This document shows, one piece after another, positions 25,419 to 38,900 of a stretch of 64,000 nucleotides of DNA. The DNA comes from Ptychodera flava (lineage: Eukaryota > Hemichordata > Enteropneusta > Ptychoderidae), in assembly GCF_041260155.1 (NCBI RefSeq), contig NC_091941.1:40558747-40622746 (forward strand), in the 5' to 3' direction. The number at the start of each line of letters is the position of its first letter. Position 1 is the first letter of the stretch. The notes under the pieces were generated by a model that made no database searches, was not told the DNA's origin, and saw nothing but the letters and a program-made list of their open reading frames with translations. The position numbers and the translations under genes were made by a program.

Positions 25419-27109
25419 GATGATTGCTCGGACTTTTTTTTTCAATGCAAATATTTTACTGTTACTTATATTGCAATTGCGTGCAATTCAGATAAGTGGC
25501 CCACAATGAAACTTATCTGCGAAACAGTGAAGCTGACTACATCTAAGCAGGCATTTTAAACACTTTGATTAGTTACGAAATAGACATACTAAATAAAACA
25601 AAGACTTCGCAACTTATTTATGAGACGATAGCGTCATTGCCTTGTCTACAGATCTTCTCCTTCTTGATCAAGTGTATACGTCCTAACGTGTCTCGAAAGG
25701 TTCGAAGCATTATTCATATCCATCTCTTCTGCCGAGTTCATTACTCTCCTAAATGATAGAATGTAATGGAACTGCGTAGGATAGGATAGTCGATCGAAGG
25801 TCCGGGATCAAAGTGTCAGGCTGAAGGCCTATGCCTGTATGTACCCACCAATCTTGGGTAAGGCACAGTGAAAAGCCTAGATAACTAAAAGTGTACTGCT
25901 GAAGGACGCAATATTAAAATTTGTATAAAGGGATGTAGGACTGTCCCCTTAAAATATTTGAAGATGCCAATCAAAGTGATCTAATGCATCAAATACCCTG
26001 TATTTTTCAAACAATATTTATTATACACTTATGATATTTAAATATCTAAAAGCGCTATTACAAATGTGCAGGGTCTTCGCTGTGGCGATACTATAGACAA
26101 GGTCGTTTGTTGATCATGTCTGCGTGACTGTCAGGTATATCTACCTTACCTACTTTTCAGGTAAAGAAAATTCGCTCTTCCCTCAATATTTCTTGTAGCC
26201 AGTAGAATAATTTTGAACATCTCATTTTTAAATAGTCTTACATGTAAGGATAACAAAGAACCGATCACGAAAACGATATTCAATGAAAATATGTCAAATC
26301 TGTTGAGTGTCACCTGTACTACTTTCACATGAGTTGATATGATTTTTTGGTTTGTAAAGCTGTTCCAAATTGGCCTCAAAAGCTGCAATGACTTGTAACT
26401 ACAGTGAAAATCAAAGACCTGTATACCAACCCATAATAAACACACCACAGAGCACACTGTGCGGTGCACTTCATATATATACTTCATACATGTACATTCC
26501 TTTATAGGCCTGGGTTACTTTGTATGATAGCCAAGTCAGAGTCGAGTTGTACTCTTGTCCTTGCCTTTGCATTGTTTGAAGTTATTTGGCAAAACAAACT
26601 CATGGTCCGCGGGAAAAGAGGGGTACGTTCAGCAGAAGCTATACGGGAGAAAGTTGTCGAAATGTACGTGGATGGAAAATCATAGGTATCAATGGTGAAG
26701 TGGTGGAAATGGTGGAAAATGTTCGTCAACACTGATTAATTGACATGCAGGAAATGGGGTACACAGCCATATCTGAACAATTACAAAGGAAGCGTACTGT
26801 TAAACAACACTATGATCCACTAGTTACAATGTCTCCCAGACACTGTAATTAGCGAGGTCACTTGGTCTTAAATTGATGCATGAATTTCTTTACATTTGAT
26901 GAATTATTAATGTCTCCGGGTTCTACTTATGCAAAATTAATGACTGTCAGCTAATCAGGACACCGACCTTTTTCATGCCAGTGTCGCCCGCACTCCTTGA
27001 TAATATGACACCAGTGACAAAACCAACAACTTGGTCTGGCGTAGCATTTCGCTCAACAGCGTGTATCATATAAGACGAAAGTGACAATCATTATTTCATC
27101 AAATAAGGC
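25419..27109. other. Intergenic, no gene seen; upstream region of the next gene
   Basis: No supported exon. A frame at ~26596-26685 (GVRSAEAIREKVVEMYVDGK) looks faintly like a transposase helix-turn-helix but is short and unsupported. The start of the gene at 27110 is preceded by an AT-rich segment with tatcatataag at ~27064, a weak TATA-like candidate. Confidence 0.4.
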
Positions 27110-29918
27110 ATGATGGGGCTTCATTTGACCCTTCTCCTTGTCTTCTTTACTACATTTAAAGGTAAGTTGTTAAATTGTGAACTCTACTGCAATCTCTCAA
27201 TGTATTTTGATGCACATACATGTAGTTGAATTTTTCTGACATCGTCGGTGTCTTCAGCAACACTTTAAGATGTCATTGTATCTGTATATAAAATGATTTT
27301 AATAACACCGCATGCAATATCTTTACCCATAGGAGCATTAAGCGGTGGTGGTGTGGGCGGTTTCGGCTTTGTTTTTGGAGGGTCGGCGTGGTCTCATTCA
27401 AGTTGGTCTGCAAGTTGGTCTTCAAGTTGGTCTGCAAGTTGGTCTTCAAGTTGGTCTTCTTCGAGCAGTTTGTCATCAGTTTCTGACTCACAGTCTGAAG
27501 AATCAGAGTCTAGCGAATCGGAATTCTCCAGTTTATCAGCTGATGACATTTCAAACGACGGGTAAGTGTTATATCAATGTTCTATAGATTTGAATAGAGT
27601 TATCGTTTGATAGGTGAAGAGAAACATCTTACAGTTACTAGCCATCCATCAATTCATTCACATTTTATTCAAATTTATCCGAGCCGGGTGAGTTTGTTAA
27701 GGGTTATCACTGTCATGTGCAACACCCTATCAAGGAAGCCCTCTTCGTTTATCACCAGGTCGATGAAAAATTTTCAGACCTCCGACAATTAGACAACAAT
27801 TTTTTGTGATAAAAATCTAGATTATTATAGTAAATCTCGATAAAATAAACTCTATATGCCGACTTCAACTACTGGTGACTGTGAACACAATTGGAACTAA
27901 TTTGGGATTATTGGATGGTGAAGTAATGTCGATCTAAGCTACAAATGTAATCTCATCTGCTTTTCTTTTTACATTACACACTTGTTTTTATGAGTAATTT
28001 GTAATATTGCAACATTAAACTATTTGGCACCTAACTCTTTTGAGAAATTAAAAAAATATGAAATCCAATTATACCAAATTAGTTCCAATCGTGTTTGTGT
28101 ACGGGCACTGTGTCCGACAGACATTTTCTAGAGCTACTAAGAGAGGGATCGGCCCTTCCGAGCTCATTCGAGTTTTTGGCTCAAAATGAAGATTTGTTAT
28201 TCTATGAAATCATTTTTCAAAGTAACCTTTACTTTGTCGTTGTGTAATATCCCCGGCCATAATTGTTACCTCCGGTAAGCAATTGCTTTTAGTCGTGCTG
28301 TACTTTTCTATTTTTTTTCATGTTATGGCATACATAACATTTACGGAAAATCGTTTACGATTATTCTTTCTCTTAGTCTCATGTTAGTCTTGTGAGGTGC
28401 GGTATAATGTTGACCAAAATTTTGTTTGAACATAGTGATGTTCTCGTAAAATGATTGAAAACCCTTATGAAAATTGAACTCATTCTTTTCAGAGCATGTA
28501 ATGATGCTAATTTGCATGTGGAATGAAATAGAATTGAAAACAGGAATTATGCTAACAGGAGATTGGAAAACAGACTCGCCAAAACGTTTTCATCTTATCA
28601 GCGTAAAAATGGCAGCGGATTACAAGATGTTCTCCGAAATAATTAAGTTTCTAGGTTTGATACACACTGTCTTTATCACTTTATCATTCTATTTTGAAAA
28701 GAGAGAATCCTTTATTTTACGGAGATGTGTTTTTATCCTTAAAGCGTAATCACTACCTCGCGTTGCGGTATGTATATTGTTCATAGAAGCTTATTCACGG
28801 TTATTCGAGAACGATGTACGAGAACATATTATAAAATCCCGGTACTTTGTTAAAATAACCTTATATTACTAAGGTGTCTTGTGTTGGCATTAAGTCTATA
28901 TTTACTGCTGAATACAGTACATAAAGGCAGTATCTGCTCAAATTGCGGGGAAATTGAACTTCAAAGTTAATGAAGGAGATAATTTGTATAACATAATATT
29001 GTTTTAATTTTCACTGCACATGTGTGTAATACATGAGTTCTCAAGTTACTGTTTCGATGATTAACCTCATTTTCCTTATTTTTGTCTTTCAATACAGATT
29101 GGTCACCATGGTTATAATCATAACAGCAGTTGTAGGCTCTGTCATATTCGTTGCCATAGTAATGAGTGTACTGGTATTTTGGCTGATAAACAAGTCATCA
29201 ACTGTTGTTAGCAAGCAAGGTAATATCGCATTCTAAAAATCTCTGAACGAGTGAATACCATAAACTATAGGACAAGTGTAATGTTCAGTTCACTGTAACT
29301 TGGCATTTGAATTTATATATGAAATAAATTGAAATTGAATGAAATGAAATGAAATGAGATGAAATAGTATTTTTTCGTAATGAGAGAACAACTAGAAACG
29401 GAAATACCATGATACCGGTATACTTATCGAATGTTAGATTATTTTCTATTTATTATTGCAAACGACTTTTACATAATGAGTCGTTTGCTATTTTACAAGT
29501 GACGTGGGAAACACTGAATGTTTCTAATTACTGAATGCGAAGAGTACGAGTAAGCATTTTCCTAGAAAAACACTAAAAGAGGTTTGACAACCGACTTTCT
29601 CTTACATGACTTTTCGAAAGAAACAGTGGACTGCAAATATCTCTGGTTGGTAAATAAATTATCTCATATCTTGAATTGAATTGAAGCTTGCAGACTATAT
29701 CCACTTTTTGAAACAAGACCATCATTAATAAAGATTGATTTAACGTTCTACCCTTACTTTCTTCAATTTAAGCTATTTTGCCAACGTCTCGAGGCAGTCA
29801 CCAGAACGCCGCTTCGATTTCTGGTCACATCACACAAGAAGCTAATGTTGGTGTAAATGGATCCAGTTTGCCCGGTGTTGTGTTTCCGGTAGATTCTGGT
29901 TGGTCATCACATTATTAG
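27110..29918 (+). CDS. Single-pass membrane protein with Ser/Trp-repeat, Cys-free ectodomain (complete, 4 exons, ~182 aa)
   Basis: Exons 27110-27161, 27333-27561, 29098-29219, 29773-29918; GT-AG introns in phases 1, 2, 1, the same as the Shisa-like gene 10 kb upstream on the same strand. Exon 1 is a signal peptide (MMGLHLTLLLVFFTTFKG). Exon 2 encodes Gly-rich GGGVGGFGFVFGG, then S-W-S-A/S units made by a 12-bp tandem repeat, then an acidic Ser/Glu run. Exon 3 encodes a transmembrane helix (~96-124, ending VLVFWLINKSS, compare LLCYWLSTRSS in the neighbour). Exon 4 is a 48-residue Ser/Gly-rich tail without PPxY. The predicted protein contains no cysteine. I infer a diverged paralogue of the Shisa-like gene in which the ectodomain exon was replaced or remodelled. 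Function unknown. Confidence 0.75.
27882..28103. mobile_element. Short MITE, copy B, in intron 2
   Basis: Left end gaacacaattggaactaatt and right end (reverse complement) acaaacacgattggaactaa are inverted; the same motif bounds the element at 20689-20846. About 220 bp, non-coding. The interior is not obviously shared with copy A. Confidence 0.55.
29328..29367. repeat. (GAAAT)n short tandem repeat
   Basis: Imperfect pentanucleotide run (gaatgaaatgaaatgaaatg) in intron 3 of the gene above. Confidence 0.8.
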
Positions 29919-30720
29919 CATTGACTCTTCCCTGTAAATAGTACAGCATGGCTTATAACTTCACATTTCAAAAACAAGCGGACCGAATTAATCTAATCAC
30001 GTGATATGAAACTATTGGAGGTCAATACAGCCTGGTTTAATATGTGTGTCCGCCGCCAATTTTCTTCAGACTTGGTGTATGGAGAAGGTCCTCTGGCGTT
30101 GAAATGTTATTGGAATAAAAGAAACGCCATAAAGTTCAGCTCTTGTAAAACAGGATTGATTTACTATGCTTCAGCTTTCAAACCTAAGCAATACGAGCCG
30201 TCATCAATATTATAGGGCTTGTTGGATTATGTAGGGACGGCGGTATTTCTTGTAAAAAACAGTGACGTCTCTCTTAATACCCTGTCTCTACCATATATCT
30301 GGAAAATGTAAAGAGTGTCGTATCATCCTAAAATATATTTGGGACCTAAATAGATCGTTATTATCTGTAAGTAATGATTCTGTACAAGTAACATTTGCAA
30401 GAAGCGAACTGCAAAAACAGTATTTTAGTAAAGGATATAGTTATCGGCTTGCCAGTACAATGAGTTACCTATTTCCATAAGGAATTGTATGGGTCTAGGA
30501 AGTTTAAAGCATGTCTTTTGTTAATTTTTAATCTTCAAAGCTTTTCTGATATTTTTACCAGTTGACCTGATAATGTTTGTAATTTATTTGTTATGTTTTT
30601 ATTGTTTCTGTCCTTTTTTGGAACATTTTTCTCACTTTGTAAAATCGTATAAATAAGTATCGTTTTAGTGCTTGAACCTGCCGAAAAGAGGAATACACTA
30701 ATCAGAGCTATCGAGTTGAA

Positions 30721-30764
<44 letters not shown>

Positions 30765-31814
30765 AATGATGATGATAAGGTGACATGGATACTCTTTCCA
30801 TTCATGGAATTAATTCTCGCCATATTAAGTGGAAAGCAAACTTTTTTAAAATTTTGAATGGAATTCCCTCCTATAAAAATTTGAAACAAAGGAATGATTT
30901 ATATATACTCACTATCACATGAATTAATCCTTGGATTGTTGATGGGTAAATAGTCAAATTCCACATCAGACGTCATTTTGATGGCAAGGGGTTGTCAACC
31001 TGTCGAGTACCATCGTTAAAGTCATCATTATTTAGCTATCAGTATATACAAAATGAAATGCATTGATTTCATATGAAAGAAAGCACCTCCTTTGTCATGA
31101 GGTGTCCAACACTCTCTCTAAATGCAAAGAAAGAAAGGGTAAGTATTAAGAGAGAGTGTTGGACACACATGAGTGCTTACTCTTCATGGCAAAGGGGCTT
31201 TATTTCATACCGTTCTTTATTGACAAACACGAACACAAACACAACTGTATATGGAAATAGTCATACGTAACGAATAAACAAACATGTATAAACAACAGAA
31301 AAACAAGGAGCCAACGTTCCCTGTCCAGACACCCCCCCTTTCTCAGGCCTAATTGTTAAATGGCATCTTCGCAAGTATATGAGACAAATCTAAACTACCG
31401 GTAATAGTTTCATTTAAATGAAGTCTGAATGTTCGGCTTATCAGTCTTGCCACCTTATTTCGCATTGCTCCAGAAAATTAAATACTGAATCGTGTACATA
31501 AATAAAAATGCTCAAGACCTTTAGCAAAAGTTAGAGCTTTTACTATAAAAAGGACAATCGTTATTACTTTTGATAATATTTCCACCATTTTTCTGCCTCA
31601 TAATTATCATTCTAAAGTATGTTGAAGTACGACGTACTGCCTGGTGGCGCTCAACTGTAAGCTTATACTCCTCTAAGAGTGTCAGGTTACACCCCGTAAT
31701 GTGTGAATATCTCCGATATGGCACACTTGCACTGTCACGTACTGATCTGTCTCCCTGTCCCATTTCTATCGCTGGCTGCGCTATGCTTACGAAGAGCTCG
31801 GAAAAGCGCAACTC
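29919..31814. other. Intergenic: (GAT)n microsatellite and an 18-bp hairpin
   Basis: (gat)n occupies ~30720-30778; the His- and Ser-run frames over it are artefacts. Positions 31102-31119 (gtgtccaacactctctct) and 31149-31166 are an 18-bp inverted repeat with a ~29-nt loop. No exon supported. Confidence 0.6.
30114..30119 (+). terminator. Candidate polyadenylation signal AATAAA
   Basis: First AATAAA after the stop codon at 29916-29918, about 200 bp downstream. It would give a short 3' UTR; untested. Confidence 0.4.
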
Positions 31815-34440
31815 GCTCCTGGCATATTTTAGGATCTGACCTTATTGAAACATTTAACGCTTGCTTTAATTCAGGGGAATTGACAAACAGCCAGATGGTT
31901 TAGTTTCTTTTGCTCTAGGGAGATAAGGCAGACTTTAAAAATTGGAGACCAATAAGTCTCCCCAATGTAGACTATAAGATTCTTGCAAAAGTAATTGCTA
32001 ATAGAGTGCGGAAGCTAATTGGCACAGTATGTAGCCCAGATCAGTGTGGATACATCCCCGGGCTGGAGATAGTTGATAATATTGTCTTTACTAGAGATAT
32101 CATTGAATATGCAAATATTACTGATAAACCTCTTATTGTCATAAGTCTTGACCAAACAAAAGCTTTTGACAGGCTAAACAGAGATTTCCTTTTTCAATTC
32201 CTTGACGAATTCAAATTAAATTTGGCACTGACTTCATCAAGTGGATAAAAATTCTTTATAACAATACTACATGCAAAATTAAGTGCAATGGCTTTCTTTC
32301 TCGCAGAATTCAACTTCATAAGGGTGAGAGACAAGGGTGCCCCTTATCACCATCACTGTATATTACGGCAGCAGGAGTGCTAGCCGAAAATATTCGTAAA
32401 GATGACAGCATAGCGGGATTCATACTGCCAGACAAACAAACAAGAGGAAAAAATTAAGAGTTATGCAGATGATACGACTGTGTACTTGATAAATGTAGAA
32501 AGCATTACACAGTCTTTGAAAATGTTTAACAAATGTGAAAAAAGCAACAGGTGCAAAGCTGAACAAGAAGAAATCCAAAGGTTTATGGGCTGGGAGTTTT
32601 AAAGTGGCACTCCCAATTGGTAACATTTTTAAAGCACATCTTTTTAATGCCAACGGTCGATATTACACGGGGCGACTGCGCGCGGATCACGAGATATCGA
32701 TAAAAACATGTCCTCAAAAAAGTAAAAGTTTAAATTCCGGTGACCCACCTAAATTCAGCTTCCGAACATCGAACGTTCGGCACTGGGGCCATTGTCAACT
32801 AAGCTATGGAGTACGAGTCTACGCTTTATTAACGCTGCTGTACGCCACAGTACCACTCGCGTCGGTGATCGGTCATGCTCCCCGGGGGAAAGCCGAGTCT
32901 TACTGACTCTGAGAAAAAAACGGAAAACAAAGTTTGATTCCACCAGAGTTCGCATAGGTGACTAGCACAGTTACGTGCGGTTGATACATAGCGGCCGCCG
33001 AGTGGTATGCATAGACGCATACGACGCGCGCGGCGTACTGTGTGGCAGACGACAAAATGTAGTCATCAGAGGCGGCTAATATTTGACACGTAAAAACTGA
33101 TGTTTATGTGGTATTGGTTAAAAATATAGTACAACTGATTTAGAACAATGAAAATGACAAAAACTAAGGAGAAGTTTTACAAAACTTACCTGAGGTAATG
33201 GCATAATGCTGTATATAAAGTCTTTGCAGTGGGAAGTAAATTAATTGCGTCGTTCGAACTTATTGTAGACTCCCTAGAATATCGTCAATCAGCACAACAA
33301 CAAACCTTCGGGGGATTTCGGGTCAAAATCAGAAACGATCGTAAAATTTCGGGATGTGAAAAATACGCTCGGGAAATGACATGTTTTTATCGATATCTCG
33401 CGATCCGCGCGCATTCGCCACGTCAAATATCGACCGTTGGCATTAAAAAAAAAAGTGTTTTAAAAATGTTACCGAGTGCATGGGAGTGCCTCTTTAAAAA
33501 CCGCACTGATTCAGTGGAAGGGATCGATTTTTCAAACAAGATTTTACAGATCTTTGGAGTTGGGTTTGGAAAGAGTAACACATCTAGGTGTCCTCTTTTA
33601 TGAAAAATGGTCAAAGAGTAGAATTTTAAGGCTTAAAGACATCTGGAATGATAACAGAAATGACTGGATTCAACAATGAGAAATAATGACAAAAATTAGA
33701 GGAGGTACAAATAGCCATGTGCAAGAGGAAATTAAGACGGAGTATGAAACACTCCTCAATGCTATTCCAGATTCCTGGAAACAAATAACCACTTCAAACA
33801 TTCAAAATGACGAAAACTGTGATATTTTAGACTTACAGAATTATGGTCTGAAAAAAGCGATGTCAAAACCAAGTCACTTATTGGAAATTAGTTGATAAGA
33901 AATGGCATGCAGTCAAAGGTAAAATTGGTCAAAAATGGGCTGGGAATCTTAGTCTCACTGAGAGTTACAAAGCTACTTTATTCAGCCGTCTAAATTCAAC
34001 AGGAATTGTTAACAATTCAATAAATGATTTAAATTGGAATATTTTCCATACAGGCCTAGTCACAGGAAGCTTGGTCAAAACTTTCGATATTCAATTTAAG
34101 TGGTGGGATGAATGCCATATTTGAGGCCGAGAAGAAACACTGGAACACATCTTATTTGAGTGTTAATATGTAAAAGAAATCTGGCAGAAATGTATTTCTT
34201 TCTTTGTCAGAAAACACAACTTTGATAACAATTCCAATATCAAAAGTTTGTAATTGCAGGAATCGAAAATGATAATAACGCAACATCTGACATTATACTG
34301 TATTACTTCCTTTGTAAAATACACAGTTTAGAATATTCGAAATTCGGTTACTCTTGATGGGATTAAAGTTTCCCTTCAATCCTATGTTATCTTTACTCAT
34401 GGATGAATAAATTATATTTCACTTATAAGATGACGAACAA
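31815..34440 (+). mobile_element. L1/Tx1-like LINE fragment (reverse transcriptase and C-terminus), broken
   Basis: Reverse-transcriptase blocks appear in order across shifting frames: NWRPISLPNVDYKILAKVIA (from ~31940), DQCGYIPG, ISLDQTKAFDR, then KWIKILYNNTTCKIKCNGFL and GERQGCPLSPSLY (from ~32225), the catalytic SYADDT (~32460), and LWAGSF...NRTDS split by an inserted element at 32603-33493. Downstream, WHAVKGKIGQKWAGNLSLTE and a C-terminal Cys/His segment (HIxGxEETLEHILFEC) match the tail of this LINE group. No endonuclease or 5' end is present, so it is 5'-truncated; several frameshifts and stops show it is old. SLDQxKAFDR and the C-terminal arrangement point to the L1/Tx1 group. Confidence 0.8.
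32603..33493. mobile_element. TTAA-flanked non-autonomous element inserted in the LINE (891 bp)
   Basis: Flanked by TTAA at 32599-32602 and 33494-33497. Ends AGTGGCACTCCC and (reverse complement) AGAGGCACTCCC; the inverted match extends ~110 bp inward through aatgccaacggtcgatatt and cgagatatcgataaaaacat. The LINE sequence before and after is contiguous in meaning (...AGSFK / NRTDS...), which places the insertion precisely. No transposase. piggyBac or Kolobok type inferred from the TTAA. Confidence 0.8.
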
Positions 34441-35829
34441 AGCTTAGGAGTTTATCACAAAGTTTTCAAGCCTTGTAAGACTCGAAGGAGAAGAATGCAT
34501 CCTGAATGCATTTATATGATGATCTTTGTTGTTAAATGACTGAATTTTTTTCAGACAAGTAGCATTGTAATTTTAACGCATTCACAGATATGTAGATATG
34601 TTTTATTTGCCACTTTGTTGAAAATTTATTTATCTTTTTTCAAAAAAAAAAACCCAAAACAAACAGCAACTCGCCAAGGAGTTGTTCGTGTCAGTATCAG
34701 ATTGTCGTCCAATCAATTACAGTTACCAGCTGTTGGAATATAATATTCCCACGGAGGATCGTCTGGAAGAAGTGTGTGTGTAAAATAGCTTTCCTATTGG
34801 ATAGACTGTCATCGTCATATCATCAGTACGGTCTTAGAACCAGCCATTGTACGACTATATGACCGTCAGCTAAGTGAATGGACCCCAGACAACAGCCATT
34901 TGATTGTCTAGTTACACGAACTTTAGTAATATGGTGGACGAAGTTTAATTTTGCGCCTGGAAATTTGTTTCCAGTAACAATACCATCAGTTCAATCATTG
35001 TAAACCAGTGTTTTATTTTTTAGTTTCTTTATTGTTATTATTAGTAGAATTATTAGTTGCAGTGAAATAAATCTCAATACAAACTGCCACGCAAATTGTA
35101 CGATAATCATTCTTTCCTTTTTCGTTATTTGGATACTGCGAACCAGGGTCCGTGTTTAGTTGGCTGGCTATACCCCCGATAGACCAGCTTTATCGAGTAA
35201 TCTCATCGGTGAATAGCTTCCTGAGCAATGCAAAAACCTGAGATATTCAAATGTAGTTTCAATTTTTGCTTGTCTTTAATCTCTACACCAAAACATGCCG
35301 CTGTGTTCGACTTCAAGGGTGCTCTTGTCTGGAGGACAGTCATTTTGATATCATCCTACGCATGGCAAGATTGGAAAGAAAGCACACAATTAAGGAGGGG
35401 TCTATGACCTTCCCGTCGTGATGTGACACAGTGATAAAGATTACAGAATAGAGTAATGCAGTCTTCAAAACAGGATCTACAATTTGCAGCGCTTATGAAG
35501 CAAATTGCTCTTCTCACTTCATGAATAAAACACATAGGAAGATTTGACTGACTTTGTACAACACTTTCCTTCTCACATTGTTCATATTTGTGATGCACCA
35601 GGGAAGATAGCTGTAACTAAATAGAAGCACGCTTCTGATTCTGTTTATTAGACGCTGCAGTACACCACGGAAAGACGGTTACGGTATGCTTAAGTGTTCG
35701 AAGATACGATATGTCATCCAGACGTTTCCAAGACTTCAAATTTACAGATTTAAATTTCCAATCGCTCTGTAATTGAACGTGTTCGCAAGTTCAAAATTTA
35801 TTTGATCTATGTAAAAGGTGAGACAAACG
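34441..35829. other. Intergenic, no gene seen
   Basis: AT-rich sequence with an A-rich tract near 34642. No exon or repeat recognised. Earlier exons of the FABP-like gene at 46018 were looked for here without success. Confidence 0.4.
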
Positions 35830-35990
35830 CGGTTACATGTGTATTTTTTTAAACCTGAGGGGATCCGATTAGTCGCTCTGTAAATATTCCTTATCAGCGA
35901 TCTAAACGATCTCACGTTTACACGTCAATCAATAAGGTATAAATTTAGTTCGGGCCTAGCGGTATTCAATGGCCCAGAAAACAACCGGTA

Positions 35991-38900
35991 GTCCGTGGGC
36001 TAGAGGGGGTCTACGTGCACCCCCCCCCCCCACAGGATAACAAACCTGTATTTTTCAGGACCCTTGGGATCCCTAGAATACGAAATGGAATTTTAACAGG
36101 AAAAATATAGGGACGCAATAGCTGTTATGGTCATGTTTTGAAGGGTACCGCAAAATCACGATTTTCCAAGCCAAATGCATTTTCATCAAATCTGTCTTCT
36201 TGTAAGTGATGTGCTGAGCTCATTTTTTAACATAACCTCACTTGTTTGGTATCATTAGAAAGGGAATTTATTCGTCTTTAAGATGACATATTGCACTATG
36301 CAATATCTTCTACAGTTTTTGTCAAATATAACCAAAACTTACCCCTTACCCAAAAATTAAACATTGCAAATTACAGTAAAACTCAAATTCTACCAATTTT
36401 TTAGCTAGGCATAATAAAATATGCCTTGCTTTGTCTGAAATCTGTTTTATTTGATACAGGGACATGTCAGAAATATGAAATAGACTTTTAACAGAAAAAT
36501 ATTGGGAATCTACAGCTGTAACAGTCATACTTTGAAGGGTACTGCAAAATAACAGTGTTGCAGATTTGCATGCATTTTTGTTAAAACTGTCTTCTTATAA
36601 GTTATCTGCTGAGCTTGTTTTTGAATATAACCTGGCTTGTTAGGTATCATTAGAAAGATAATTCACTAGTCTTTGAAATGACATATTGTAACATGCAATA
36701 TCGTGTATGGTTTTCATGATATATGACCAAAACTTACCCCATACCCCAAAGTTTACATTGAAAATTTCAGTCATAGCTAAAACCAAATTCTACCATTTTT
36801 TTACCTAGACATATAACATCTGGCCATTTTTGCTATGAAATCTATTTTATTTGGTATAGAAACATGTCAGAAATATGAAATAGACTTTTTACAGAAAGAA
36901 TATTGGTATTCTATGGCTGTAACAGGCATATTTTGTGGAGTACTGCAAAATCACAGCAGTGCAGACTCATATGTGTTTTTGTTAACTTTGTCCCATTGTA
37001 GGTCATCTGCTGCGCTTATTTTATTACATAACCATGTTTATTTGGTATCATTAAAAAGCTAATTTACTACTGTTCTAAATGACATATTGTTATATGCCAT
37101 ATCTGATATAGTTTTCATGGAATATGACGAAAACTTACCCCATACCACAAAGTTTATATCGAAAATTACTTTCGTAGCTATCGTCAAATTCTACCAATTT
37201 TCTAGCTAGACATAACAAATAAGGCAATGCTTTATATGAAATCTTTTTATTTGGTACTGAGGAATGTCAGAAATATGAAATAGACTTTTAACAGAAAATA
37301 TATTGGGACTCTACAGCTGTAACAGTCATATTTTGAAGGGTCTCGCAAAATCACAGTATTGCCAACTCGCTTGCTTTTTTGTTAAATCTGTCTTCTTATA
37401 AGTCATCTGCTGTGCTTGATTTTTGACATAACCTGGCTTGTTAGGTATCAATAGAAAGGTAATTAACTAGTCTTTAAAATGACATATCGTAATATGCAAT
37501 GTCTTGTTTAGGTTTCATGAAATAGGACCAAAACTTACCCCATACCCAAAGGTTTACACAGTAAATTACTGCAAATCTGAAACTCTACCTTTTTTTACAA
37601 TTTATTAACTTTATATACCAAAGGCAATGCTTGTATGCAATCTATGAAATCTGTGTTTTTGTTAAAAAGTATGTCACAAATATGAAAATAACTTTTAACA
37701 GGAACGTAATATGATTTTGTAGCCTTTTGGATCATATTTGGAAGGGTACCCAGGTATCAGGGCAAATTTGCCGAAACACATACATTTTCAATATATGGGT
37801 TCCCCCTCCGAAAATGATCCAAATGGCAACTAAATTGTATCATCTTCCCGTTAAAAGTTAATTTTATACTTGTAACATACTTTTGTAACAAATAAATCAG
37901 ATTTTAAACAAGAATTGCCTTTTGTATTATGTGCAGCAAAAATGGTAGAATTTAAGAGAAGCCGTAATTTGCGATTTGAACTTTTTAAGTATGGAGTAAA
38001 GTTTGACCATATTTCAGGAAAACTATGAATGACATTGTATATTACAATATGTCATCTTAAAGAAGAATAAATTGCCCTACTAATGATACCTCACAAGCTA
38101 GGTTGTGTCACAAAATAAGTTCAGCAGATGACTTACAAGAAGAAGAATTTAACAAAAAAGATGCCAGTTTGCGGTACTGCGATTTTGCATTTCCCTTCAA
38201 AATATGGCTGTTACAACAATACAGTCCAAATATTTTTTCAGTTAAAAGTCTATTTCACATTTCTGACATGACCCAGTACCATATACAACAGATTTAATAC
38301 CGAAACAGAGCTATTTTTATCACGTCTAGCTAAAAATTCACGGAATTTGATCACGTTATCTAGGACAGTACTTTCAATATAAACCTTGGGGTATGGGGTA
38401 CGTTTTGGTCATATTCCATGAAAAATATACAAGATATTGCCTGTTACAATATGTCATTGTAAAGAATATTCAATTACTTTTTCAATGATACTAAACAAAC
38501 CCAGTTATAATCAATAACAAGCTTAGTAGACGACTTATAAGATGACATATTTAACAAAAACGCATGCGAATCAGGAATACTGAGATTTTGCTGTACCCTT
38601 AAAAATACAGATGTTACAGCTATAGAATCCCAATATTTTTTCTGTTAAAAGTTCATTTCATATTTCTGATATGGCAAAGTACAAAATAAAACAGATTTCA
38701 TACAAAAAATTGTCTAATTTTTTATGTCTGCGTAAAAAATTGCTTGAATTTGACATTAGCTATGGCAGTAGTTTTCGATGTAAATTTTGGGGTATGGGGT
38801 AAGTTTTGGTCATATTTCATAAAAATCTGTACAAGATATTGCATGTTACAATATGTCATTTTAAAGACTAGTAACTAATCTTACTAATGATACCTAACAA

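Noticed and set aside
26596-26685. Short helix-turn-helix-like peptide (RSAEAIREKVVEMYVDGK)
   Set aside because: Only ~30 codons, stop follows, no element boundaries; too little to call a transposase remnant.
30535-30889. Poly-His and poly-Ser frames on the minus strand
   Set aside because: Translation of a (GAT)n microsatellite.
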